The position numbers and the translations under genes were made by a program. The notes under the pieces are model-generated. The model made no database searches, was not told where the DNA came from, and saw only the letters and a list, made by a program, of their open reading frames with translations. This document shows positions 6,217 through 13,761 of a stretch of 36,771 nt of DNA, piece by piece. Position 1 is the first letter of the stretch; each line of letters begins with the position of its first letter. This stretch comes from JBOFCO01 sp051646105. GTDB taxonomy: Bacteria; Pseudomonadota; Alphaproteobacteria; Rhodobacterales; Rhodobacteraceae. The stretch is from contig JBOFCO010000232.1 of the NCBI GenBank assembly GCA_051646105.1, positions 1-36,771 on the forward strand. Reading direction: 5' to 3'.

Positions 6217-7716
6217 ATGCAGGAAATCGGTCACTGGCTGGGTGGCAAGATGGTGAAGGGCGGCTCTGGCCGGTTCACCGATGTGTTCAACCCAGCAACA
6301 GGGGAAGTGCAGGCGAGAGTGTCGCTGGCCACAAAGGCAGAGCTTGACGCGGCTGTTGCCGACGCTGCCGTGGCACAACGCAAGTGGGGCGCAACCAATC
6401 CCCAGCGCCGTGCGCGGGTGATGATGGCCTTTGGTGCGCTCATCAACCAGAACATGGACAAGCTGGCCGAGATGATCAGCCGCGAACACGGCAAGACGCT
6501 GCCGGACGCACGCGGCGACGTGCAGCGCGGGTTGGAAGTGGTTGAGGTCTGCATGGGCGGACCTGCCCTGCTGAAGGGCGAGTTCACCGATGCCGCCGGG
6601 CCGGGCATCGACATCTATTCCATGCGCCAGCCGCTTGGCGTTGTGGCCGGCATCACGCCCTTCAACTTCCCTGCCATGATCCCGCTGTGGAAGCTGGCCC
6701 CGGCGCTGACCAGCGGCAATGCGATGATCCTGAAGCCGTCGGAGCGCACGCCCTCGACATCCATCTTCCTTGCCGAACTGCTGAAAGAGGCGGGCCTGCC
6801 CGACGACGTGCTTCAGGTTGTGAACGGCGACAAGGAAGTGGTCGACGCGATCCTCGACAATGAAACCGTGCAGGCGGTGGGCTTTGTCGGATCAACGCCG
6901 ATCGCGCAATACATTTATGGCCGCGCCGCCACGAACGGAAAGCGCGCCCAGTGCTTTGGCGGCGCCAAGAACCACATGCTGATCATGCCCGACGCCGACA
7001 TGGACAAGGCGGCGGATGCGCTGGTAGGTGCGGGATTCGGTGCGGCAGGCGAACGCTGCATGGCGATTTCGGTTGCCGTTCCGGTGGGCGAAAAGACCGC
7101 CGATGCGCTGATCGACAAACTGGTGCCTCGGATCGAAAAATTGAAGGTCGGCCCCTATACGGCTGGCGAGGATGTGGATTTCGGTCCGCTGGTCACGAAA
7201 GCCGCAATGGATCGTGTGCGCGGATTGATCGACAGCGGCGTGGATCAGGGTGCGAAACTGGTGGTCGATGGCCGCAACCTGCGCATCCAGGGCTATGAGA
7301 ACGGCTTCTTTGTCGGCGCCACGCTGTTCGACAATGTCACCCCCGACATGGAAATCTACAAGCAAGAGATTTTCGGCCCGGTGCTGTCGACGGTGCGGGC
7401 AAAGACCTATGAAGAAGCGCTGTCTCTGGTCATCGACAACGAATATGGCAACGGCACTGCGATCTTTACCGCCGATGGCGACACGGCACGGGATTTCGCA
7501 TCCCGTGTGAATGTCGGCATGGTCGGCGTCAACTTCCCGATCCCGGTGCCCCTGTCCTATTACACCTTCGGGGGATGGAAGAAATCGTCGTTCGGTGACC
7601 TGAACCAGTATGGCCCCGATGCCTTCAGGTTCTACACCAAGACCAAGACGGTAACGGCGCGCTGGTTCAGCGGCATCAAGGATGGCGCCGCCCTGAACTT
7701 CAAGGCGATGGACTGA
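6217..7716 (+). CDS. mmsA: CoA-acylating methylmalonate-semialdehyde dehydrogenase
   Basis: A 499-residue enzyme of the aldehyde dehydrogenase superfamily that oxidises methylmalonate semialdehyde or malonate semialdehyde with NAD and CoA to propionyl-CoA or acetyl-CoA and CO2, in valine, beta-alanine and inositol breakdown. It shows ITPFNFPAMIPLWK at 146-159 (oxyanion Asn), the MMSDH-specific FGGAKNH at 247-253, where other ALDHs carry the catalytic Glu, and the nucleophile C281 in GERCMAISVAV. Start choice: the ATG at 6217 has GGAGG five bases upstream. Full length for the family (about 500). The gene is monocistronic and faces the divergent LysR gene; two hairpins follow it. Downstream propionyl-CoA genes are not in the window. 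Confidence 0.95.
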   Translation: MQEIGHWLGGKMVKGGSGRFTDVFNPATGEVQARVSLATKAELDAAVADAAVAQRKWGATNPQRRARVMMAFGALINQNMDKLAEMISREHGKTLPDARGDVQRGLEVVEVCMGGPALLKGEFTDAAGPGIDIYSMRQPLGVVAGITPFNFPAMIPLWKLAPALTSGNAMILKPSERTPSTSIFLAELLKEAGLPDDVLQVVNGDKEVVDAILDNETVQAVGFVGSTPIAQYIYGRAATNGKRAQCFGGAKNHMLIMPDADMDKAADALVGAGFGAAGERCMAISVAVPVGEKTADALIDKLVPRIEKLKVGPYTAGEDVDFGPLVTKAAMDRVRGLIDSGVDQGAKLVVDGRNLRIQGYENGFFVGATLFDNVTPDMEIYKQEIFGPVLSTVRAKTYEEALSLVIDNEYGNGTAIFTADGDTARDFASRVNVGMVGVNFPIPVPLSYYTFGGWKKSSFGDLNQYGPDAFRFYTKTKTVTARWFSGIKDGAALNFKAMD

Positions 7717-7721
7717 TCTGC

Positions 7722-7766
7722 CGCGGGGGCACAGCCCCCGCGAAAACGTTCCGGTGGAGCGTTTTC
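7722..7766 (+). repeat. Double hairpin after mmsA (terminator-like, REP-like)
   Basis: Two adjoining hairpins follow the mmsA stop. The first is CGCGGGGGC (7722-7730), loop ACA, GCCCCCGCG (7734-7742). The second is GAAAACGTTCC (7742-7752), loop GGT, GGAGCGTTTTC (7756-7766), 11 bp with one G-U, sharing one base with the first. There is no clear T-run after the first stem. The second, AT-rich-ended palindrome looks like a dispersed palindromic repeat of this bacterial group; no second copy is seen in the window. Confidence 0.6.
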
Positions 7767-7817
7767 AGCAGATCAGGCACGAAGCGCAAGCCGAGGGCAG
7801 GTACGCCGCCATCGGCC

Positions 7818-7848
7818 AAACAAAAAGGCCGCCTCTGAGGGCGGCCTT
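7818..7848 (-). terminator. Terminator of the CTERM protein gene
   Basis: AAGGCCGCC (7825-7833) pairs with GGCGGCCTT (7840-7848) around TCTGAG. Read on the minus strand the stem is followed by TTTTTGTTT. It lies 27 bp beyond the stop codon of the gene at 7876-8523. Confidence 0.88.
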
Positions 7849-7875
7849 CTCTTATTCCCAAAGCACCAGAGCCGG

Positions 7876-8523
7876 TCAGGCGCGCTTGGCCTTGCGGCGC
7901 AGCGCCGCCAGCGCCCCCAGACCACCCAGCGCCATCAGGCCGCCGGCAGGAACCGGAACCGTCGTCGTATCGTCATAGGTTACGGTGATCGATGTCACCC
8001 GGAAACGGCTGTCATCGGCGCTGGCGCCGATCCCGAAGGAAAAGCCCTGGAAGCCACCGGCAACGGAATAACTTTCGGTCACGGTGTCGCTGAACTGGCG
8101 GGTGCTGCCCAACGCAAAATCGAAGCTGTCGGAACCGTCCACGAGACGATCGTTGAAGGTGATCGCATCAATGCTGACCTTGCGGTTGAACTTGAACATC
8201 AGCATTTCGTTGAACTGCGATCCGTCCGTGCGGAAGTTGTCGTCACACAGACCGGCCTTGCAGTTGAACTGCGACGCCAGGCCGTATGTTTCCGACGACT
8301 TCACCTTGATCCCTCGCGAGGTGTCGGCCTTTACCGTGTCGCCCTTCAGATCGTACAGCTTGCCCGTCAGGGCCAGCTTCACATCACCGGCGGTGAAATT
8401 CAGTTTGTTGACGAAAGACGTTGTGCCACCGGCAGCAAAGTCGAACGTCACCGTCGCCGCCGAAGCGGTGCCCGCGCAAAGCGCAAGCGCGCCCGCGGCA
8501 AGCATCGTAAGGGTTCTGGTCAT
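7876..8523 (-). CDS. Exported protein with a VPLPA-type CTERM sorting tail
   Basis: A 215-residue secreted protein. Residues 1-22 form a Sec signal peptide (MTRTLTMLAAGALALCAG, cleavage near ASA-AT). The central part is rich in beta-strand, Thr, Ser and Asp, with a short Cys pair (NCKAGLC) near residues 86-92. The tail from residue 189 reads VPVPAG, then a hydrophobic helix, then RRKAKRA: the three-part CTERM signal of the VPLPA class known from Rhodobacterales, normally processed by exosortase XrtD. The second position of the usual VPLPA is Val-Pro-Val here. Such proteins end up at the surface or in exopolysaccharide. The start has AGAGGT five bases upstream. It is monocistronic with its own terminator; the exosortase gene is not in the window. 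The domain in the middle is not recognised. Confidence 0.85.
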   Translation of the reverse strand: MTRTLTMLAAGALALCAGTASAATVTFDFAAGGTTSFVNKLNFTAGDVKLALTGKLYDLKGDTVKADTSRGIKVKSSETYGLASQFNCKAGLCDDNFRTDGSQFNEMLMFKFNRKVSIDAITFNDRLVDGSDSFDFALGSTRQFSDTVTESYSVAGGFQGFSFGIGASADDSRFRVTSITVTYDDTTTVPVPAGGLMALGGLGALAALRRKAKRA

Positions 8524-8895
8524 AAGTTACCTCTTTTTTTATCAGGTCCCAAGACACGGCCCCACCGCCGCCCTCAGCATGTTCACACCAGGGCGCCCCC
8601 TCTCGGGACCCTTTCTGCAGATGCAATCTACTCTGTTAATCTAGCGTCAAGCAATCTCTCAAGACGAAACAGTTTTTGGTTTACGTTTCAAAATCAAAGG
8701 CTTGCCACACTTTTGCCATAGTCTTGCCCGGCTGTTGCCCAACGCCCGACAAGCCTCCGCCAGAATGCCCTCGGAACTCGATATGGATGACCAAATGTGG
8801 TCGCAGGATGCGCGTTTCCGGCGCTCTGGTCCGTCAAGCGTGCAACCCGGTGGCGAATCATTTTCTTTCCGCCACGCCGCACCCATCCTGCGTGT
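8524..8895. other. 372-bp stretch without a gene between divergent promoters
   Basis: This stretch separates the divergent CTERM and Crp/Fnr genes. Open frames on both strands have no family resemblance, no good ribosome site, and run into the flanking genes in other frames. Towards the CTERM gene there is a 150-nt leader, containing a widely spaced inverted repeat GGTCCC/GGGACC (8546-8551 and 8604-8609). Possible minus-strand promoter elements TTGCTT and TAGATT lie near 8625-8660. No ribosome site is seen before the Crp/Fnr ATG. Confidence 0.5.
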
Positions 8896-9561
8896 ATGAA
8901 TGACCCCTCGACACATGGACTGACCGGCCTGTCGCCGCGGCACCGCGATCAGATCGCAGCCCTGCCCTGCCGCAGCCTGCCACGCGGAACGGTGCTGTTT
9001 CATCCGGGCGACACACCGAAAGGCTTCGTGCTGGTCATCTCCGGCCGGATCGAGGTTTATCTCACCGGCCCCGGCGGCCGCGAAGTGCTGCTTTATGCGG
9101 TCGAGCCGGGACAAAGCTGCGTGCAAACGACACTTGGCCTGCTGGGAGAGGTCGATTACAGCGGCGAAGCGATCACCGCCACCACGTCAGAGGTCGTCTT
9201 GATCCCGCGTGGTCTTTTCCTGACACTGATGGAAGATGACGCTGCCTTTCGTGGTTATGTTTTCAGTGCCTTTGCGACCCGGATGCAGTCAATGATGCAC
9301 CTGCTTGAGATGCTGGCGTTTCGCCGGATCGAAAGCCGCCTGGCGGGCGCACTTCTGGATCGCATGATCATGTCGGGCCAGGTCAATATCCCGGTGACAC
9401 ATCAGGAACTCGCGACACAGATCGGTTCCGTGCGTGAAGTCGTATCCCGGCGGCTGGAGGCATTTTCACGGGCCGGAATGGTCAGCACTGACCGGGGCAT
9501 CGTCACCCTTCTTGATAAGAACGCCCTTCGCCGGCTTGCGGAAAATACCGACGCTGCGTGA
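8896..9561 (+). CDS. Crp/Fnr family transcriptional regulator
   Basis: A 221-residue regulator with an N-terminal cyclic-nucleotide-binding-like beta barrel (residues about 15-120), a long dimer helix (about 125-150) and a C-terminal winged helix whose recognition helix reads GSVREVVSRRLEAFSRAG (about 176-193), including the E--SR base-contact pattern of the family. It lacks the Fnr iron-sulfur cysteine cluster at the N-terminus. Two Cys are present, C25-region (LPCRSL) and one in PGQSCVQTT. A similar G-x-SC-x-x-TT stretch occurs in Crp/Fnr proteins found near sulfur-handling genes (recollection), so a thiol or persulfide sensor is possible. The start was placed at 8896, at the beginning of recognisable family sequence; no good ribosome site is visible, so the start is uncertain. 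Followed 80 bp on by a DUF2892 gene. Confidence 0.85.
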   Translation: MNDPSTHGLTGLSPRHRDQIAALPCRSLPRGTVLFHPGDTPKGFVLVISGRIEVYLTGPGGREVLLYAVEPGQSCVQTTLGLLGEVDYSGEAITATTSEVVLIPRGLFLTLMEDDAAFRGYVFSAFATRMQSMMHLLEMLAFRRIESRLAGALLDRMIMSGQVNIPVTHQELATQIGSVREVVSRRLEAFSRAGMVSTDRGIVTLLDKNALRRLAENTDAA

Positions 9562-9570
9562 CCTTGTCAC
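9558..9570. promoter_or_regulatory. GTGAC-CTT-GTCAC palindrome before the DUF2892 gene
   Basis: A perfect 5-bp inverted repeat, GTGAC at 9558-9562 and GTCAC at 9566-9570, covers the stop codon of the Crp/Fnr gene and lies 72 bp before the DUF2892 ATG. GTGA/TCAC are the classical half-sites of Crp-family proteins, but the spacing is shorter than TGTGA-N6-TCACA. It may be an operator used by the adjacent regulator. Confidence 0.35.
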
Positions 9571-9641
9571 AGACAGCGGCACCTGTTCGCGCGATGCTTC
9601 GACCATAAGGCCCGGTGGGGGCCGCAGAACGGAGAAAGACC

Positions 9642-9851
9642 ATGTTCAAGACCAATGTCGGCGGCATCGACCGCATCCTTCGCATCGTGGTGGGGCTTGC
9701 GTTGCTGGTGTGGTTTTTTGTCGATCAGGGCACGGGTTTCTGGCACTGGGCCAAGCTGATCGGCGTAGTGCCCCTGCTGACCGGGCTGGTGTCAAGTTGC
9801 CCGCTTTATTCCATCCTCGGGCTTAGCACTTGCCCCCTGAAGCACAGCTGA
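9642..9851 (+). CDS. DUF2892 membrane protein (YgaP transmembrane-domain type)
   Basis: A 69-residue protein with two hydrophobic segments (about residues 12-26 and 38-56) and the DUF2892 signature: N-x-GxxDRxxRxxxGxxL at the start (NVGGIDRILRIVVGLALL) and CPLYSILGLSTCP at the end. The same module is fused to rhodanese in E. coli YgaP. The two Cys of SSCPLYSILGLSTCP are typical. GGAG lies seven bases upstream of the ATG. It follows the Crp/Fnr gene by 80 bp with a palindrome in between. In many bacteria DUF2892 proteins stand next to rhodaneses and sulfur regulators, and a rhodanese lies 3.5 kb away here, beyond uvrA. Role unknown; probably linked to sulfane-sulfur handling at the membrane. 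Confidence 0.85.
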   Translation: MFKTNVGGIDRILRIVVGLALLVWFFVDQGTGFWHWAKLIGVVPLLTGLVSSCPLYSILGLSTCPLKHS

Positions 9852-9955
9852 ACAGCGGGGATTGGCGCATGTCGGAAAACGGCGGCGCCATTCCCCTTGT
9901 CCCCGGCGCGGCACCTGCTATCTGCAAACCCATATGCTTGAAGCGGGAGGGCGAA

Positions 9956-10354
9956 ATGAGTGCACAGAGGATGGTCATGATGGCTTTGCTGCTGGCCAGC
10001 ACCGCCGTTGCCCCGGTCGCCTTTGCCAAGGGCAAGGGTGAATATCACGGCAACGGTCATGGCAAGGGCGAAAGACAGGCACATGGTCTGGACTGCCCGC
10101 CGGGACTGGCCAAGAAGAACAACGGCTGTATGCCCCCCGGTCTGGCCAAAAAACGCCACAGCCACGACACGGAACATTATCAGCGCGTCGGCGACTATGT
10201 CCTGATCCCGCGCGAGGACTGGGCGCGTTATGGTCTTTATGACCCGCGCGACGGTAGCGGCTATGCGATCAGGGACAACGAAATCCTGCGCGTTGCGCTG
10301 GACACGATGCGCGTGATCGAGGCGGTGCAGACGTTGGCGGATGTACTGAACTGA
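9956..10354 (+). CDS. Small secreted protein with GLAKK repeats
   Basis: A 132-residue protein. Residues 1-22 are a signal peptide (MSAQRMVMMALLLASTAVAP, cleavage after AFA). A Gly/His/Lys-rich stretch follows, then a duplicated motif CPPGLAKKN and CMPPGLAKKR (about residues 43-62), then a compact C-terminal part with VGDYVLIPREDWARYGLYDP and a terminal helix. The last part resembles the RcnB-like fold of periplasmic proteins. The ATG at 9956 has GGGAGGG five bases upstream and starts the signal peptide; the longer frame to 9830 does not. It converges with uvrA, separated by 7 bp. Proteins of this type in related genomes are often labelled 'excinuclease ABC subunit A', evidently a propagated error from the neighbour; this protein has no ABC domain. 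Function unknown. Confidence 0.8.
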   Translation: MSAQRMVMMALLLASTAVAPVAFAKGKGEYHGNGHGKGERQAHGLDCPPGLAKKNNGCMPPGLAKKRHSHDTEHYQRVGDYVLIPREDWARYGLYDPRDGSGYAIRDNEILRVALDTMRVIEAVQTLADVLN

Positions 10355-10361
10355 CGACGGA

Positions 10362-13223
10362 TTATTCCGCCGCCTGCCGTCTCCGCGCCAGAAGCGGGCC
10401 AAGGTAGCGCCCGGTATGGCTTTCCGGCACATCCGCGACCTGTTCGGGCGTGCCCGCCGCCACGATGCGCCCACCGCCGTCACCGCCCTCCGGCCCAATG
10501 TCGATGATCCAGTCGGCGGTCTTGATGACATCAAGATTGTGCTCGATCACCACCACTGTATTTCCCTGCTCGACCAGTTCGTGCAGCACTTCCAGCAGCT
10601 TCTTCACATCGTCGAAATGCAGGCCGGTTGTGGGTTCGTCGAGGATATACAGCGTGCGGCCCGTAGACCGGCGCGACAGTTCCTTTGACAGCTTCACCCG
10701 CTGTGCCTCCCCCCCCGAAAGCGTCGTCGCCTGCTGGCCGACCTTGATGTAGCCAAGGCCAACCTGCATCAATGCATCCATCTTTTCACGGATCGCGGGC
10801 ACGGCGGCAAAGAACCCTTGGGCATCTTCCACCGTCATATCAAGCACATCGGCGATGCTCTTGCCCTTGAACTTGATCTCCAGCGTTTCGCGGTTGTAGC
10901 GGTGGCCCTTGCAGGTTTCGCAGGTCACATAGACATCGGGCAGGAAGTGCATCTCGATCTTGATGACGCCGTCGCCCTGACAGGCCTCGCACCGGCCGCC
11001 CTTGACGTTGAACGAAAACCGCCCCGGCTGGTAGCCGCGCGCCTTGGCTTCCGGCAGGCCCGCGAACCAGTCGCGGATCGGGGTGAAGGCCCCGGTATAG
11101 GTTGCGGGGTTTGATCGCGGGGTGCGCCCGATGGGGCGCTGGTCGATGTCGATGACCTTATCCAGATGCTCGAACCCCCTGATCGTCTCGCAGGGCGCGG
11201 GTGTTTCCCGCGCGCCGTTCAGCCGCATGGCGGCGTTCTTGTACAGCGTTTCCACGGTGAGTGTGGATTTGCCCCCGCCTGAAACCCCGGTCACACAGAC
11301 GAATTTGCCAAGCGGGAAATCGGCGGTCATCTCGTGCAGGTTGTTGCCGGTGGCCTTGACCACGCTCAGTGTCTTGCCGCTGCCCTTGCGGCGCTTGCCC
11401 GGCACGGAAATTTCGCGCTGACCGGAAAGATACTGACCCGTCACGGAAGCAGGATCATTCGCAACCTGATCCGGCGTGCCATGGCTGACCACCTGCCCGC
11501 CATGCACCCCAGCCCCCGGTCCGATGTCGAAAACATAATCCGCATGGCGGATCGCATCTTCGTCATGCTCCACCACCAGCACGGTATTTCCCTGATCGCG
11601 CAGGTTTTTCAGCGTGGTCAGCAGGCGGTCGTTGTCGCGCTGGTGCAGGCCGATGGAAGGTTCGTCCAGCACATAGAGCACCCCCGTAAGCCCCGATCCG
11701 ATCTGGCTGGCCAGCCGGATGCGCTGGCTTTCCCCGCCTGACAGCGTGCCCGCATTGCGGGAAAGCGTAAGGTATTCAAGACCGACATTGTTAAGGAAAC
11801 CAAGGCGTTCACGGATTTCCTTCAGGATGGCGCGGGCGATCTCATTCCGTTGCGCGGTCAGGGCGGCCGGAACCGACTGCACCCAGTCATGCGCCTCGCG
11901 GATCGACATCTGCACCACCTGCCCCACGTGCAGCCCGCCGATCTTGACCGCCAGCGCCTCTGGTCGCAGACGATAGCCATGACAGGTGCCGCAAGGGCGG
12001 TTGTTCTGGAACCGCTCCATGTCCTCGCGGCTCCAGGCGCTGTCGGTTTCGCGGTAGCGGCGCTCCATGTTGGGGATCACACCTTCAAAGGTGCGGCTCA
12101 CCTCGTACACGCGCCCGCCTTCGTCAAAACGGAAGGGGATTTCCTCTTTCCCCGACCCGTACAGGAAAAGCTGCTGCACTACTTCCGGCAGGTCTTTCCA
12201 CGGCTTTCGGGCATCGAAACCGTAATGCTTGGCCAGGGCATCGATGGTTTGCAGGAAATACGGCGATTTCGATTTCGACCAAGGCGCCAGCGCGCCATCC
12301 TTCAGCTTCAGCGTCACATCGGGCACGACCAGACGTTCGTCAAAGAACAGTTCCACCCCAAGGCCGTCGCAAACCGGGCAGGCCCCGAAAGGCGCGTTGA
12401 AGGAAAACAGCCGCGGTTCGATTTCCGGGATGGTGAAACCGGATACAGGGCAGGCGAATTTCTCGGAAAACGTGATCCGCTCCGGCTCCTGCCCCTCCTC
12501 CACCGCCGTCTCCAGAATGGCGATGCCGTCGGCCAGATTCAGCGCGGTGCGGAAACTGTCGGCAAGCCGGGTTTCCAGCCCCTCGCGCACCACGATGCGG
12601 TCAACCACCACATCAATGTCATGGCGGAACTTCTTGTCCAGCACCGGCGGTTCATCCAGTTCGTAAAACGCACCGTTGACCTTGATGCGCTGGAACCCCT
12701 GCTTGCGCAGATCGATGAATTCCTTGCGATATTCGCCCTTGCGGTCACGTACGATGGGCGCAAGCAGGTAGGCGCGTGTGCCTTCCGGCATCGCCATCAC
12801 CCGGTCCACCATATCCTGCACCTGCTGCGCCTCGATCGGCAGGCCGGTCGCCGGGCTGTAGGGTGTGCCGACACGGGCGAACAGCAGGCGCAGATAGTCG
12901 TAAATCTCCGTCACCGTGCCGACGGTGGATCGGGGGTTCTTGCTGGTGGTCTTCTGCTCGATTGAAATCGCCGGAGACAGGCCACTGATATGATCCACGT
13001 CCGGCTTGCCCATCATGTCGAGGAACTGCCGGGCATAGGCCGACAGGCTTTCCACATAGCGGCGCTGCCCTTCGGCATAGATCGTATCAAAGGCAAGCGA
13101 CGATTTCCCCGACCCGGAGAGGCCGGTGATGACCACAAGCTGATCGCGCGGAATGTCCACATCGATGTTCTTCAGATTGTGCTCACGCGCGCCGCGCACT
13201 TCGATGAACTTCTGCTCGGCCAT
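10362..13223 (-). CDS. uvrA: UvrABC excinuclease subunit A
   Basis: A 953-residue DNA-damage recognition ATPase of nucleotide excision repair, working with UvrB. It has a first Walker A GLSGSGKS (34-41), ABC signature LSGGESQR, a second Walker A GVSGGGKS and signature LSGGEAQR, with D-loop/Walker B LDEPSIGLH and LDEPTTGLH. The second zinc module (CEAC...CETC) is complete. The first module reads CPVS...CPVC: the second Cys found in E. coli (CPIC) is Ser, a change I believe is common in alphaproteobacteria. The ATG at 13223 starts at MAEQKFIEVRGAREHNLKN; the open frame runs on to 13352 but without family sequence. It ends 7 bp from the convergent small secreted-protein gene and is divergent from the rhodanese gene (169 bp). 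I saw no obvious SOS box, but did not search exhaustively. Confidence 0.98.
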   Translation of the reverse strand: MAEQKFIEVRGAREHNLKNIDVDIPRDQLVVITGLSGSGKSSLAFDTIYAEGQRRYVESLSAYARQFLDMMGKPDVDHISGLSPAISIEQKTTSKNPRSTVGTVTEIYDYLRLLFARVGTPYSPATGLPIEAQQVQDMVDRVMAMPEGTRAYLLAPIVRDRKGEYRKEFIDLRKQGFQRIKVNGAFYELDEPPVLDKKFRHDIDVVVDRIVVREGLETRLADSFRTALNLADGIAILETAVEEGQEPERITFSEKFACPVSGFTIPEIEPRLFSFNAPFGACPVCDGLGVELFFDERLVVPDVTLKLKDGALAPWSKSKSPYFLQTIDALAKHYGFDARKPWKDLPEVVQQLFLYGSGKEEIPFRFDEGGRVYEVSRTFEGVIPNMERRYRETDSAWSREDMERFQNNRPCGTCHGYRLRPEALAVKIGGLHVGQVVQMSIREAHDWVQSVPAALTAQRNEIARAILKEIRERLGFLNNVGLEYLTLSRNAGTLSGGESQRIRLASQIGSGLTGVLYVLDEPSIGLHQRDNDRLLTTLKNLRDQGNTVLVVEHDEDAIRHADYVFDIGPGAGVHGGQVVSHGTPDQVANDPASVTGQYLSGQREISVPGKRRKGSGKTLSVVKATGNNLHEMTADFPLGKFVCVTGVSGGGKSTLTVETLYKNAAMRLNGARETPAPCETIRGFEHLDKVIDIDQRPIGRTPRSNPATYTGAFTPIRDWFAGLPEAKARGYQPGRFSFNVKGGRCEACQGDGVIKIEMHFLPDVYVTCETCKGHRYNRETLEIKFKGKSIADVLDMTVEDAQGFFAAVPAIREKMDALMQVGLGYIKVGQQATTLSGGEAQRVKLSKELSRRSTGRTLYILDEPTTGLHFDDVKKLLEVLHELVEQGNTVVVIEHNLDVIKTADWIIDIGPEGGDGGGRIVAAGTPEQVADVPESHTGRYLGPLLARRRQAAE

Positions 13224-13348
13224 TCTGCCCGCCCCGTCCCGATCTGTCGGATGCAGAGATAGTCTGTTGCGGGCGAGTCTCCAATCGGAAAATGCGAACA
13301 TAAATGGAACACGGCGACGCAATGCTGAAACCTCTTGCCACAGCAAAT

Positions 13349-13368
13349 ACATTCATTATCTAGAATGT
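13349..13368. promoter_or_regulatory. ACATTC-N8-GAATGT palindrome before the rhodanese gene
   Basis: ACATTC (13349-13354) and GAATGT (13363-13368) form a perfect 6-bp inverted repeat with an 8-bp AT-rich spacer, 24 bp before the rhodanese ATG. ATTC-N8-GAAT is the core reported for operators of the ArsR-family persulfide-responsive repressors SqrR/BigR in alphaproteobacteria (from memory). The position would block transcription of the rhodanese gene. Confidence 0.55.
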
Positions 13369-13392
13369 GAAATTCGTGACGAGGACGACCCC

Positions 13393-13761
13393 ATGCTTTC
13401 CATCTCCCGCAAGCCGCAGGGCACAGGCGTTTCCCCCATTGCCCCAGCTGAGGCTATCGCCCGCGCCGCCAATGGCGAAATCACATTGGTTGACGTTCGC
13501 GAGGCGGCAGAAATCGCCGCCACCGGCAAAGCGCGGGGCGCCCTGCATATCCCGCTGGCGCTGATATCGATGAAATGCGATCCCCGAAGCCCGGAGTGCG
13601 ACAAGGCGTTTTCGGTGGGCAAGCCGGTCGTCGTCTATTGCGCGGCGGGCGGACGCAGCCAGATGGCCGCCCAGCAGCTTGTCGGCATGGGATATGCGCA
13701 GGTGTTCAACATGGGCGGCTTTGGCGGCTGGCAGGCGGCGGGCGGAAAGATCAGCCGATAG
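13393..13761 (+). CDS. Single-domain rhodanese (sulfurtransferase)
   Basis: A 122-residue rhodanese-homology protein. It shows LVDVREAAEIA (32-42), HIPLALI (52-58) and the active-site loop C83-AAGGRS, with the GFGGWQAAG motif near the end. The Cys is expected to carry a persulfide and pass sulfane sulfur to an acceptor. Single-domain rhodaneses of this size act in sulfide oxidation and persulfide relay. The extra segment MKCDPRSPECDK (60-71) with two further Cys is between the core strands. The ATG at 13393 has GAGGA eight bases upstream. The likely operator just upstream suggests induction by sulfide or polysulfide. It overlaps the convergent MFS gene by 11 bp at the 3' ends. Confidence 0.9.
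   Translation: MLSISRKPQGTGVSPIAPAEAIARAANGEITLVDVREAAEIAATGKARGALHIPLALISMKCDPRSPECDKAFSVGKPVVVYCAAGGRSQMAAQQLVGMGYAQVFNMGGFGGWQAAGGKISR

Noticed and set aside
8659..9126. Minus-strand frame of 155 codons between the CTERM and Crp/Fnr genes
   Set aside because: Much of it overlaps the Crp/Fnr coding frame in antisense, and I see no ribosome site or family match.
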